From Pseudodesulfovibrio nedwellii (GTDB lineage: Bacteria > Desulfobacterota > Desulfovibrionia > Desulfovibrionales > Desulfovibrionaceae): 64,000 nt of DNA. How positions within the stretch are numbered: position 1 is the stretch's first letter; every line of letters starts with the position of its first letter. The DNA lies in assembly GCF_027923765.1 (NCBI RefSeq), contig NZ_AP026709.1:2958501-3022500 (forward strand), in the 5' to 3' direction. Below are positions 48,997 to 57,207 of this stretch, piece by piece. The notes under the pieces are model-generated. The model saw nothing but the letters and a program-made list of their open reading frames with translations. It did no database searches and was not told the DNA's origin. Made by a program: the position numbers and the translations under genes.

Positions 48997-49728
48997 CTAT
49001 TCTTCTTCGTTTTCATCTTCTGAAGGTGGAACCACCGGATCTGTTCCGGGATCAACCACTTCCTTGACGTTGAGGAAGCTGATAAATCTGCCATCGCTCA
49101 GGCGCAGGTACTGCGTGCCTTTTTCGTTGACGACGGCATCGACCCTGCCGGAAATTTCCGTCTGGACCATGACGTGTTTGCCGTTGAGATCTTCGCCAAG
49201 GACACCGATGCCGTATTGACCATCGGGTAATTTCTGACCGGCTTCGTTCTTACCGTCCCATTCATACTGATAGGAACCGGCTTTTTTGCTTCCCAGCTCG
49301 ACAGAGCGGACGATGGCACCTTCTGAATCGTAGATGTTCATCATGATCTTTGAGACTGGTTCGCCGAAGCCATAGTAAATGGTCGAGGCATTACCTTCGT
49401 TCATGCTGATTTTGTAGCCTTCAGCCTTGACTTCCTTGCCGATGAAACTGACGGCTGAGAGCATATCGCTCTGCTGCATTGAGCTGCCCAGCGATTTGAT
49501 GCCGTCGTTGATGTTGGTGAGCTGCTCAAGGCTTGAGAACTCGGCCAATTGGGAGGTCATCTCTGTGTCCTCCATTGGATTGAGCGGATCCTGATGGGTA
49601 AGCTGTGCCACCAGGATGGTCAGGAACGAGTCCTGGTCCATTTTTGATTTGTGCTCAGGGGTGTTGGATGCGGCGAGTCGCTGTTCCTGTGTCCCGAGAA
49701 CCATTCCACCATTGTCTATGTAACCCAT
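48997..49728 (-). CDS. flgD: flagellar hook-capping protein FlgD
   Basis: 243 residues. The N-terminal FlgD motif QDSFLTILVAQLTHQDPLNP and MEDTEMTSQLAEFSSLEQL is diagnostic; the C-terminus has the Fn3/tudor-like region (SYQYEWDGKNEAGQKLPDGQ). It caps the growing hook and guides FlgE. It has an acidic C-terminal tail (PPSEDENEEE). GAGAGG precedes the ATG, 12 bases after the fliK stop. Confidence 0.94.
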   Translation of the reverse strand: MGYIDNGGMVLGTQEQRLAASNTPEHKSKMDQDSFLTILVAQLTHQDPLNPMEDTEMTSQLAEFSSLEQLTNINDGIKSLGSSMQQSDMLSAVSFIGKEVKAEGYKISMNEGNASTIYYGFGEPVSKIMMNIYDSEGAIVRSVELGSKKAGSYQYEWDGKNEAGQKLPDGQYGIGVLGEDLNGKHVMVQTEISGRVDAVVNEKGTQYLRLSDGRFISFLNVKEVVDPGTDPVVPPSEDENEEE

Positions 49729-49740
49729 AATAGACCTCTC

Positions 49741-51453
49741 CTACGCAATAACGTGTAACCCATGTGCGGCATTAATTGCCTGCTCACGGAGTTGTTGCAG
49801 GTCTCGGGCCACCATGCCGCCATCGCCGTTACGCATGTTCTTCATATGGTTGCGCATGGCGACCATGGCTTCTTGATCGCGGGACATATTATGTTGTTCT
49901 TGTCCGAACCAATCATGGGCGTCCTGGTTGCTGGCAAGCCCGGTTTGGACGTCCAATTTCTCAACTTTTAGCCCTTGGTTTTCTAAAGAATTCTTAATGA
50001 TATCTAAATGTTCATTGATAATCTTTGCAGCTTCGGGACTCTCTGCCCGGATACTTGCGCTCACTTCCTTGCCGTTGACCTGAAGCACGATAGAGAGCTT
50101 GCCGAGGTTTTCGGGCGTGAGTTGCAAGGTGAGTTGCTTACCACCATTATTCAGGGTTTTGATGAAGGCATTATCCACCTGCTTCATAACCTTGGGGGCG
50201 GAAACTTTTTCCCATGCCTGGGTCTTGGTTCCGGTTTCGGTTGTGGTGGTTAATCCTGTTTTGAGAGCCTGCGCTGTATCTTCAGTCTTAATCTGTGTTT
50301 TGTTTTGTACGGAACGGGAATCGTCGTCGGTGACCTTGCCGAGCAGATTGGTCCAATGTTCGTTGGATGCAGCGTTCTGCTGTTCGGGAGTGTCGGTGTT
50401 GGCATCCGGTTTGGCGTCAGTCTTGATCTCGACTTTGTCCGCCATGTTCTTTTCGGAGTGGTCCCTGACTTTGGCATCGGGCAGGGCGTCTTTGCGGTCT
50501 TGTGTGGCCTGCTTGAAATTGCCATTCACTTCGGTCTCAAGAGAATCCTCTGCCACACGGGGTTTCAGATCAACGGCTTCGGCGACCTGACGCGCGAGAG
50601 TGCTCTCCTTGGCCGAGTCGCCCATGGCGTTGACAAAGCCCTTGGTGACGGCGCGGACCAGTTCCTGATCCTTGGAGTCCATCTTCCCCATCTCCTGACG
50701 TATCAGGGTAAAGGCTTGCTTGACGTCCTTGGGAAGGGAATTGGTGCCGAAGAGTTCTTGAATCTTGGATGTGAATTCTTTGGAAAAGCTCAAAGCCGAA
50801 GTAAAGGCTTCGATTTCTTGCTTGTTGAAAAGCAACTGCTTGCCCTGCGGCATGGCGTCGATCTTGGCCTGGAGGGCCTTCATAACTTTAGCTTGATTGC
50901 CATTCTCCAGGTTGCTGATCAGCTTTTCGCTTTCCTTGGCGGTAAAGCCAAATTTCGAAAAGAAAGAATTCAATTTTCCTTTTTGCTCGTCGGAAAATTC
51001 GTGCGTTCGCATTTCGGCCATACTTTGAGCTACGGTCGAGACGAACTGTCCCCAAGTCATGCCTTCTTCACTGTTTATCTTGTCTTCAATCTCGGTGATT
51101 TCTTCTTCCGACATTCCGTATGCTTCAAGATCGTTTTTGACTTCTTCGAAATCTTCTTGAGTCATCAGGGATTCGCGTTCATCCATTTCAGGTTCCGGTT
51201 CTTCTTGAACTGGGACTTTGGTGCCGGCGGCATTGACAGCCTCTTCCTGGTTATCTGTGTCAGGAGCGGATTCGAGCATTTGTTCCTGAGAGGAGACAGG
51301 TGCCAGGGCGAGTTCGTTCTCGACCATGTTGGCGTGCTCATTGAACAGATCAGCGAACAGGGCGTGTTGATCACCCTTGTTTGCGGAGGCTATTTTTACC
51401 ACCGGAAGTTGTTCGGTTTTCTTTTCTATGGCGATGCCGGGAATATTTTGCAT
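49741..51453 (-). CDS. fliK: flagellar hook-length control protein (FliK-like)
   Basis: 570 residues from the ATG at 51453 (AAGGAGAAAAG upstream). The N-terminal three quarters are low-complexity, Glu/Gln/Lys-rich and probably disordered, as expected of a molecular ruler. The C-terminal FliK domain (about 425-515) has LTLQLTPENLGKLSIVLQ and NEHLDIIKNSLENQGLKVEK. It stops hook growth at fixed length and switches export specificity. First of a fliK-flgD-flgE unit with a near-consensus sigma-54 site upstream. Confidence 0.88.
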   Translation of the reverse strand: MQNIPGIAIEKKTEQLPVVKIASANKGDQHALFADLFNEHANMVENELALAPVSSQEQMLESAPDTDNQEEAVNAAGTKVPVQEEPEPEMDERESLMTQEDFEEVKNDLEAYGMSEEEITEIEDKINSEEGMTWGQFVSTVAQSMAEMRTHEFSDEQKGKLNSFFSKFGFTAKESEKLISNLENGNQAKVMKALQAKIDAMPQGKQLLFNKQEIEAFTSALSFSKEFTSKIQELFGTNSLPKDVKQAFTLIRQEMGKMDSKDQELVRAVTKGFVNAMGDSAKESTLARQVAEAVDLKPRVAEDSLETEVNGNFKQATQDRKDALPDAKVRDHSEKNMADKVEIKTDAKPDANTDTPEQQNAASNEHWTNLLGKVTDDDSRSVQNKTQIKTEDTAQALKTGLTTTTETGTKTQAWEKVSAPKVMKQVDNAFIKTLNNGGKQLTLQLTPENLGKLSIVLQVNGKEVSASIRAESPEAAKIINEHLDIIKNSLENQGLKVEKLDVQTGLASNQDAHDWFGQEQHNMSRDQEAMVAMRNHMKNMRNGDGGMVARDLQQLREQAINAAHGLHVIA

Positions 51454-51479
51454 ACTTTTCTCCTTCGCCTCACTTACAA

Positions 51480-51494
51480 TCAAAAGGCGTGCCA
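51480..51494 (-). promoter_or_regulatory. candidate sigma-54 promoter for fliK-flgD-flgE
   Basis: The minus strand reads TGGCACGCCTTTTGA. It matches the -24/-12 pattern except that the invariant -12 C is A, so activity is uncertain. Position (27 bases before fliK start) fits a short leader. Confidence 0.45.
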
Positions 51495-51585
51495 AAGGAA
51501 AAGTATCAAGGAATCAGTATGTTGACTGGATGTTCAGGTAGGAAGAAATAACCCTTTTGGGTCTTGGAAGTCGGGAGGGAAGTCT

Positions 51586-52995
51586 TTATCGACAGGCTGC
51601 GACCAGTTTCTCCAGGAGCATGAGAACTCTGGCCCAGGCCGGGCGGGAGTAGTCATTGTTCTCAAGGTACATGTGGGCGTATCCGGTGAGCGGTTTCATT
51701 GCGACAGGGCTGTCCGCCCAGAAAGATTCGTCGAGAAGTGTGCCGTTTTTTAGTCCGTGTTTGAACTGACGGCCCATCTCCGGGATGTGCGAAAGCAATG
51801 CTTCGGCTTCTTTCTCGGAAGACTCGGTTAGGTTGCTCCATGCCGTTGAGAGGGGCGAAGCTTCCCACAGGCCGAACTCGTGACCAAAGTACTGTTGCCA
51901 GAAGCGGGATAGGAGTCTTTCGGCGTCAGGAGGTGCTGGGTCGAGTCGTTGTATCTGATAAAGGCCGAGGTCGGATTTTCCGGTCTCGAAAAGTGTCAGT
52001 TCTGGCAAGTCCAATTTGGCGAGTTTGGCCGATCCGTTCCCGGCCAATATGCATACGGCAAGTGCAGCCACTCGTCCGGGCTTGAACGCGTCACGACAGT
52101 AGAGCCGGTCGCGGGTACATTGCCAACACCCTTTTGCGCAGTCCATATCCGCTCGAAGTACATAATGACCAGGTGAGTATGGGCCTGTTTCCCATGGATT
52201 CACATTGCCCATGGATAAATTTAGACATTTCAACCCGGACCATGCTGCCAGATGCATGGGGCCGGTGTCTGGAGTGATGAAGAGTCCCAGCGTTTGTCCC
52301 ACAACACTGAATTCATCCAGTCCGAGGGTTCCGCACAGATTCAAGGCCGGCCCTTTGGCGAGCGAGACGACTTTTTGTCCCAGTTCCTTTTCTGCCGGAC
52401 CGCCAAAGAGAACCGGGCGCAGATTGCGACCATGAAGTTCATCTACAAGTGCGGCCCAGAAGGTGGCGGAAGGGCGTTTTGCAGGATCGCTTGCACCGAG
52501 AAAAAGACCGACTTTGTGTCCATCCGCAAGGGTGCGGGGCATGCTAAATCGGGTGGCCTTGATGCTTGCATGGGGTATAACGTCAAGAGCGTTGAGTTCT
52601 GCCCAATGATATCGGTTGTAGAGATTATTTTTCACCAGTGACGTCCGATAGAGCTGCCAGTCTCCATGAACAAAGTGGGAGCCGTCGGCAGATTGAACCG
52701 GACCAAGTTTGTGTTCTGCTGCAACTTCTCCTGCCAGAATGGCGGCTTTTTCCTGAATGGACAGATTGAGAACAAGTTCGAATGAGTGCCGTTTGAGAAC
52801 ATGCAGGCCGGACCACGGGAAATATGTGACCGCAGGGGAAAGTTTCATGAGCGGTGTGTAAAAGGCTTCCTCGGCTGCTACAAAAATAGGGTGGCCGGGA
52901 TAACTGCGGGCGAGCCAGAGCATGAGTGGGTAGGAGAGAATGAGGTCTCCCATCCGCTGCATCTGGAGTATGAGAATCGGTTTTTTGTTCGCCAT
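51586..52995 (-). CDS. glycosyltransferase family 9 (heptosyltransferase-like)
   Basis: 469 residues. N-terminus ILILQMQRMGDLILSYPLM is the GT9 signature for ADP-heptose transferases. The C-terminal donor-binding half includes LFITPDTGPMHLAAWSGL. A Cys-rich segment (DMDCAKGCWQCTRDRLYCRD) near residue 285 is seen in some GT9 enzymes. In E. coli these add heptose to LPS core. Placed next to flagellar genes and a second glycosyltransferase, so flagellin or surface glycan modification is possible. Four-base gap to the next gene upstream. Confidence 0.85.
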   Translation of the reverse strand: MANKKPILILQMQRMGDLILSYPLMLWLARSYPGHPIFVAAEEAFYTPLMKLSPAVTYFPWSGLHVLKRHSFELVLNLSIQEKAAILAGEVAAEHKLGPVQSADGSHFVHGDWQLYRTSLVKNNLYNRYHWAELNALDVIPHASIKATRFSMPRTLADGHKVGLFLGASDPAKRPSATFWAALVDELHGRNLRPVLFGGPAEKELGQKVVSLAKGPALNLCGTLGLDEFSVVGQTLGLFITPDTGPMHLAAWSGLKCLNLSMGNVNPWETGPYSPGHYVLRADMDCAKGCWQCTRDRLYCRDAFKPGRVAALAVCILAGNGSAKLAKLDLPELTLFETGKSDLGLYQIQRLDPAPPDAERLLSRFWQQYFGHEFGLWEASPLSTAWSNLTESSEKEAEALLSHIPEMGRQFKHGLKNGTLLDESFWADSPVAMKPLTGYAHMYLENNDYSRPAWARVLMLLEKLVAACR

Positions 52996-52998
52996 GGA

Positions 52999-54213
52999 TT
53001 ACTCGAACGTCTGGCGCATGGTTTCCATGAGGCTGAGCATGCGGTGGTCGTATGTATGCTCTGCCAATACGCGTTTGCGGGCGGCGTCGATGATTCTTTG
53101 CCGTTTGTCCGGTGCGTTCAAATAAATGTCCACCAGTCCGGGAATTTCGTCCGGGTGGTTGTAAAAGACGATTTCTTTGCCCGGTTCGAACAGTTCTTCC
53201 ATTTGTCGGCGGTAGTCCGTGAGCAGGAACGCACCGCAGGTGGGCACGTCAAAGACTCGTTGGTTGACCGCACCTTTCATCTGTTGACTGGTACAATTGA
53301 AGTTGATGTCGGAAAGCGGATAGAAATCCGGTAGGTCGTCGTAGTATGACAACTCGGAGTGGTATCGCCAGCCCGTGCGCCTTTTGAGCAGCTCGTTCCA
53401 CCCGGGATCGCCTATGATGAGCGGGTCGAAGTCGAGGATGCGAAGGATGCAGTCCAGTCTGTAGAGCAGGGTCGACTGCCATGTGATGAAAGTCAGGTAT
53501 GCCTGTTTTCGTTCCGGTGTTTGCAGATTGTCGAATTCCGATAATAGCTCAGGGAAATGTTGTCTCAGGAATCGACCGGCCTGTGGTTCGCCGGATTCTC
53601 CAAAGGCCTTGGCGACCACCATACCGGCTTCCAGCAAACGGGGAGACGGCATGGATGCCTGAATGCGTTTGATGGTTTTCGTCAACATAGAGTTGCCAAC
53701 AAAGGAAATGGGGGCGCGCCATTTTTCCACAGGTTGTGTCCGATGCGGTACGAGTCTTGTTGGATCAGCGCCGAGCGGAAGATGGAAGACGTTATGAAAT
53801 CCCATGTTCTTGAGTGAGTCCACAGTGTCGAAGTCCCAAGTGAACAGGGCTGTTCGGCATTCGAAGAGATTTTGGTAGGCATCAAGAATGAGGTGTGGGT
53901 TGTCCACGAACCAGGATGCCAGCGGAATATCGTAATTTTTGAGCAGGGTGGTGAGTATTCCCTCGCGGTCAACGCCAAGATGGTTGACCGTGAGAACGAA
54001 GTCCGGCTTGAAGGCCGTCAGGGTTGCCACCATTTGTGTGACAAAGGTGTCGAGGTCCATTTCCTTGGTGCCGAAATCCAGAAAATGATATTCTACGCCG
54101 AGTCGTTCACACGCGGCTTTAAGTTCGCCGATAAGAAAATACTGGCTGGTGAGCAGGAGTATGCGCGGAGCTGTCTCTCTGAAACCGGGCCATGGATTTT
54201 GGTCTTTTTGCAT
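52999..54213 (-). CDS. CgeB-like glycosyltransferase
   Basis: 404 residues from the ATG at 54213; a TTG nine bases earlier has a slightly better-placed AGG and is an alternative. N-terminal region ILLLTSQYFLIGELKAACER and VLTVNHLGVDREG; central PLASWFVDNPHLILDAYQNL; C-terminal half has the glycosyl-transferase 1-type (DUF3880/CgeB) pattern FDVPTCGAFLLTDYRRQMEE and GKEIVFYNHPDE. These proteins are often beside flagellin glycosylation or surface polysaccharide genes; substrate unknown. Overlaps nothing and runs into the GT9 gene. Confidence 0.82.
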   Translation of the reverse strand: MQKDQNPWPGFRETAPRILLLTSQYFLIGELKAACERLGVEYHFLDFGTKEMDLDTFVTQMVATLTAFKPDFVLTVNHLGVDREGILTTLLKNYDIPLASWFVDNPHLILDAYQNLFECRTALFTWDFDTVDSLKNMGFHNVFHLPLGADPTRLVPHRTQPVEKWRAPISFVGNSMLTKTIKRIQASMPSPRLLEAGMVVAKAFGESGEPQAGRFLRQHFPELLSEFDNLQTPERKQAYLTFITWQSTLLYRLDCILRILDFDPLIIGDPGWNELLKRRTGWRYHSELSYYDDLPDFYPLSDINFNCTSQQMKGAVNQRVFDVPTCGAFLLTDYRRQMEELFEPGKEIVFYNHPDEIPGLVDIYLNAPDKRQRIIDAARKRVLAEHTYDHRMLSLMETMRQTFE

Positions 54214-54247
54214 TGCCCACAAGGGTACCTGCGCCTGGCAGATTTGT

Positions 54248-55666
54248 CTACAACTCGCCGGAGCCGTTGTGCTTCTTGGACCGGTAGAGGTCCTTATCCG
54301 CTCGCATGGTTATGGAGAGAAGATCTTCACCTTCTTCGTATTGGGCTAACCCATAGCTGAAAGTGATGGGAAGGTCCTCGGAAGATTTAGCAACAGCCGT
54401 GAGTGCTCGTTCTGCCAAAGCACCGGCATCATCGATGTTACCGGTCAGGAAAATGATGAATTCATCGCCACCCCAACGGGCCAGAATATCTGTCGGCCTG
54501 ATGGTTTCTCCCACGGTGCTGGCTACGCATTTAAGCACTTCATCGCCCTTGAGATGTCCGTGTTTGTCATTGACATCTTTGAACTTGTTGAGGTCTAGGA
54601 TGATGGTGGATAGTTGTTCGCCGTATCGTTTGGTTTTGTAGGTTGCCTGTTGGAAATATATTTCCAATGCACGACGGTTGGCAACACCGGTCAACGGATC
54701 GGTTTGGGCCAGCCGTTCCAGTCGTCCCTGGAAGTGATTGACCGTGAACGTGCACAGTACGATTATTAGAAGTGACGTACATATACCTATAATAATGGTG
54801 CGGACAAGATTATCCCTCGCAGAAATCAAAGCGTCATCTTCGCTTTGTTCGACGATGAGATACCAATTCAGTTCCGGGATGTATTGGGTAGAAAGCAGGT
54901 AGTGAGTGTCGTCCCAATTATATTCCAAGCTGAGTGATTTTTCTCTTTTGGTGAGTATCTTTGAAGCAAGGTCACGGATTCCACCGGCCTTAGCAATGGA
55001 ATGCTTCTCGATAAGCCGTTTGTCGTGGTGTACCTGAACTAGGCCATCCTGATCCACGAGGTAAATTTTTCTGTTGTATTTCTTTTTTGATTTTTTCAGG
55101 AGCTCGGCAGCATGTTCGATGTTCAATCCCACACCAGCAACACCGATGAAACGGCCATTGTTGTCTTCCACTCTGAAGTTGACGAAAATTGTCAGTTTGT
55201 TGTTTTCAACTTCATTGGTGTCCACATCCAGATCGAATTCCTTGCCTGAACGTCGAAAAGCATAGAACCAAATATCGTGAGGGTCTCGTGGCCCAATTTC
55301 TTTGAGTATGCCTTCTTGGCTGTAATAGGCGTCTGTTGCTGATGAGACGAAAAAGGTGGAAATGAATCCATATTTTTCCTGAATTTTTTTGAGGTAATTC
55401 GTGATTTGCCCGATATCCCGTTCTCCATCGGTCACCCAGTTTTTGAGAAATGTGTCATTCGCCATTGAGGACGATACGAGCAGTGGCCGCATCATGACGG
55501 CTTGAATTTCCGAATAGATATTTTTGCCGGTCAACGGCAGGGAGGAGTGGAGCAATTCGGCTCGGATGGCCCTGCGCGTGAAAACGTAGTTGACCAGACT
55601 TGTTGCCAGAAAAGCGGAAACAAGAATGAAGGAAAGGGCTAATATCAGTTTGGATTTAATGCTCAT
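54248..55666 (-). CDS. membrane-bound diguanylate cyclase with Cache sensor
   Basis: 472 residues. Membrane helix 6-29, a periplasmic dCache-type sensor (30-289; YSQEGILKEIGPRDPHD, IYLVDQDGLVQVHHD), second helix 290-308, and a GGDEF domain 320-470 (LTGVANRRALE, ARWGGDEFIIF at 397-406). The GGDEF site is intact and an allosteric I-site RPTD lies at 390-393, the usual five residues before it. It should make c-di-GMP in response to a small ligand. It lies between the CgeB-like and dtd genes. Confidence 0.93.
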   Translation of the reverse strand: MSIKSKLILALSFILVSAFLATSLVNYVFTRRAIRAELLHSSLPLTGKNIYSEIQAVMMRPLLVSSSMANDTFLKNWVTDGERDIGQITNYLKKIQEKYGFISTFFVSSATDAYYSQEGILKEIGPRDPHDIWFYAFRRSGKEFDLDVDTNEVENNKLTIFVNFRVEDNNGRFIGVAGVGLNIEHAAELLKKSKKKYNRKIYLVDQDGLVQVHHDKRLIEKHSIAKAGGIRDLASKILTKREKSLSLEYNWDDTHYLLSTQYIPELNWYLIVEQSEDDALISARDNLVRTIIIGICTSLLIIVLCTFTVNHFQGRLERLAQTDPLTGVANRRALEIYFQQATYKTKRYGEQLSTIILDLNKFKDVNDKHGHLKGDEVLKCVASTVGETIRPTDILARWGGDEFIIFLTGNIDDAGALAERALTAVAKSSEDLPITFSYGLAQYEEGEDLLSITMRADKDLYRSKKHNGSGEL

Positions 55667-55706
55667 TACGACAGTTTAAGGTATCCGGCTTATAAGGACA
55701 ACGGTT

Positions 55707-56171
55707 TTACATCTCGTCTGAATCGAGAATGATGGTGACGGGACCCCAATTGGTGAAGTCCAGATGCATTTCTGCTCCGAATCGGCCAGTGGCAAATTGA
55801 CCGGGGGCAGCCTTGCGTGCGTCTTCCACAAAGCGGTCGAATAGGGATTCCGCAATATACGGATGGCAGGCGTTGGTGAAGGACGGACGGCGACCTTTTT
55901 TGCAGTCTGCATATAACGTGAACTGGGAAATGAGCATGATGTCGCCCTGAATGTCTGTGAGCGATCTGTTCATTTTGTCGTCTTCATCCGGGAAGATGCG
56001 TAGGTTCACCAGTTTGTCGAGCATTTTCTTCCAGATGGGCTTGCTTGGCAGGTCCGCTTCATCTGCATGGCCGAATCCGACGAGCACCAGCAGGCCGGTG
56101 TCAATCTCACCGACAACAGCGTCGTTGACCGTAACCTTTGCGTCGGAAACACGTTGAACGACCAAACGCAT
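55707..56171 (-). CDS. dtd: D-aminoacyl-tRNA deacylase
   Basis: 154 residues, standard DTD length. Catalytic loop SQFTLYADCKKGRRPSF near residue 78 and C-terminal TNWGPVTIILDSDEM, with the canonical Gly-Pro motif that forms the mirror-image active site. It removes D-amino acids from mischarged tRNAs. Its start is 2 bases past the end of the small membrane-protein gene. Confidence 0.95.
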   Translation of the reverse strand: MRLVVQRVSDAKVTVNDAVVGEIDTGLLVLVGFGHADEADLPSKPIWKKMLDKLVNLRIFPDEDDKMNRSLTDIQGDIMLISQFTLYADCKKGRRPSFTNACHPYIAESLFDRFVEDARKAAPGQFATGRFGAEMHLDFTNWGPVTIILDSDEM

Positions 56172-56173
56172 GA

Positions 56174-56428
56174 CTAAACTGTCCTTTCATGGATGGTGGT
56201 GATGTGTTGGCTGATACGCTGTTCTTCCTGCTGTTGTTTGGCGTCGTGCTGGCAGCCTTTACTGAGTGCTGCGAACAGGAAAAAACAGACGAATGCGAGG
56301 AAGGCTATTCCGCTCAAGATGCGTTTCGGATTACTACGTGAATCCTTGGGGATGAGAAGACTGGTCATGATCTTGCCGTAAGACATGCCATTGATTTCGC
56401 CCCGTTTTTCTTCTTTTTTTTCTGACAC
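56174..56428 (-). CDS. small single-pass membrane protein of unknown function
   Basis: 84 residues from a GTG at 56428, chosen because GGAAG lies 7 bases upstream and the codon overlaps the queD stop region; an ATG at 56386 is possible. Charged N-terminus (SEKKEEKRGEINGM), one hydrophobic segment near the middle (ILSGIAFLAFVCFFLFAALS), then a short tail rich in Gln/Glu/His (KQQQEEQRISQHITTIHER). No family recognised. It lies between queD and dtd. Confidence 0.55.
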   Translation of the reverse strand: MSEKKEEKRGEINGMSYGKIMTSLLIPKDSRSNPKRILSGIAFLAFVCFFLFAALSKGCQHDAKQQQEEQRISQHITTIHERTV

Positions 56429-56430
56429 GG

Positions 56431-56811
56431 TTATTCTTCCCAATAGGTGGCCTTGGACGATTCTTTCTCCGAAACAGACACTTCGACCAAGCGGACTGGC
56501 TCCGGCATGTTGCCGTCCAATTCCTTATATATAAACATGGCGATGTTTTCGGAGGAAGGATTGACCTCGGTAAAGCACTCCACCTCGTTAAGGTGTTTGT
56601 GGTCGAGTTTTTCCAACACATCCTTAGTGCGTTGTTTTATTTCCTTGAAGTCGACAAGGTACTGGATTTTATCGTCCAGTTTGTCGCCTTCAACCACTAC
56701 TTCTACACCAAAGTTGTGACCGTGCATGTTTTCACACTTGCCGCCGTAGTTGCGCAGTTGGTGTGATGCTGAAAAATCCTGCGTGATAGTCAATTTCCAT
56801 TTGCCGGGCAT
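56431..56811 (-). CDS. queD: 6-carboxy-5,6,7,8-tetrahydropterin synthase QueD
   Basis: 126 residues. Zinc-binding histidines in FSASHQLRNYGGKCENMHGHN and the second His of the cluster; catalytic Cys in GGKCEN; later DHKHLNEVECF and PSSENIAMFIYKEL. This is the queuosine-pathway PTPS-I type, second step in preQ0 synthesis. GGACATT lies before the ATG. No queC, queE or queF is adjacent. Confidence 0.92.
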   Translation of the reverse strand: MPGKWKLTITQDFSASHQLRNYGGKCENMHGHNFGVEVVVEGDKLDDKIQYLVDFKEIKQRTKDVLEKLDHKHLNEVECFTEVNPSSENIAMFIYKELDGNMPEPVRLVEVSVSEKESSKATYWEE

Positions 56812-56830
56812 ATAATGTCCTTAGTTTTTT

Positions 56831-57196
56831 TTAATACTTGTCGCGATCTTTGTACTCGTGGGGGCGGCGGTCACCGTCCTGAAATTCTTCCACCGGGTAC
56901 TTGTGCTCGTTTCTCTCGCATTTTTCATGGGCAGCCGCAACCAGATCAACGCCCAGTTCCGAGGACAAGCGGGTTAGGTAGATGAGTACATCGGCCAGTT
57001 CTTCGGCCACGGCTTCCTTTTTTTTGCCGCTTACATTCCAACTTTCCTCGACGGTCAGCCATTGAAAGTGTTCGACCAGTTCGCCTACTTCGGCGGTGAG
57101 AGCCATGGCAAGGTTCTTGGGAGATTGGTGTTTTTGCCAGTGACGTTCTTCTACAAATTTGCGGTGGCGTTCATCGAGTTGTTTGAGTGAGTCCAT
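56831..57196 (-). CDS. MazG-like nucleotide pyrophosphohydrolase
   Basis: 121 residues. Metal-binding pattern EVGELVEHFQWLTVEES followed by EELADVLIYLTRLSSELG gives the ExxE and ExxD elements of the MazG/RS21-C6 fold. It probably hydrolyses non-canonical or excess nucleoside triphosphates (dCTPase-like in RS21-C6). Family level is clear; substrate is not. It starts 11 bases past the patatin stop, so they share a transcript. Confidence 0.85.
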   Translation of the reverse strand: MDSLKQLDERHRKFVEERHWQKHQSPKNLAMALTAEVGELVEHFQWLTVEESWNVSGKKKEAVAEELADVLIYLTRLSSELGVDLVAAAHEKCERNEHKYPVEEFQDGDRRPHEYKDRDKY

Positions 57197-57207
57197 GGTT
57201 TTATCAT

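Noticed and set aside
50305..51525. 406-codon plus-strand ORF antisense to the fliK-like gene
   Set aside because: Arises from repetitive Glu/Lys/Gln codons on the opposite strand; Phe/Leu/Gly-rich product with no ribosome site.
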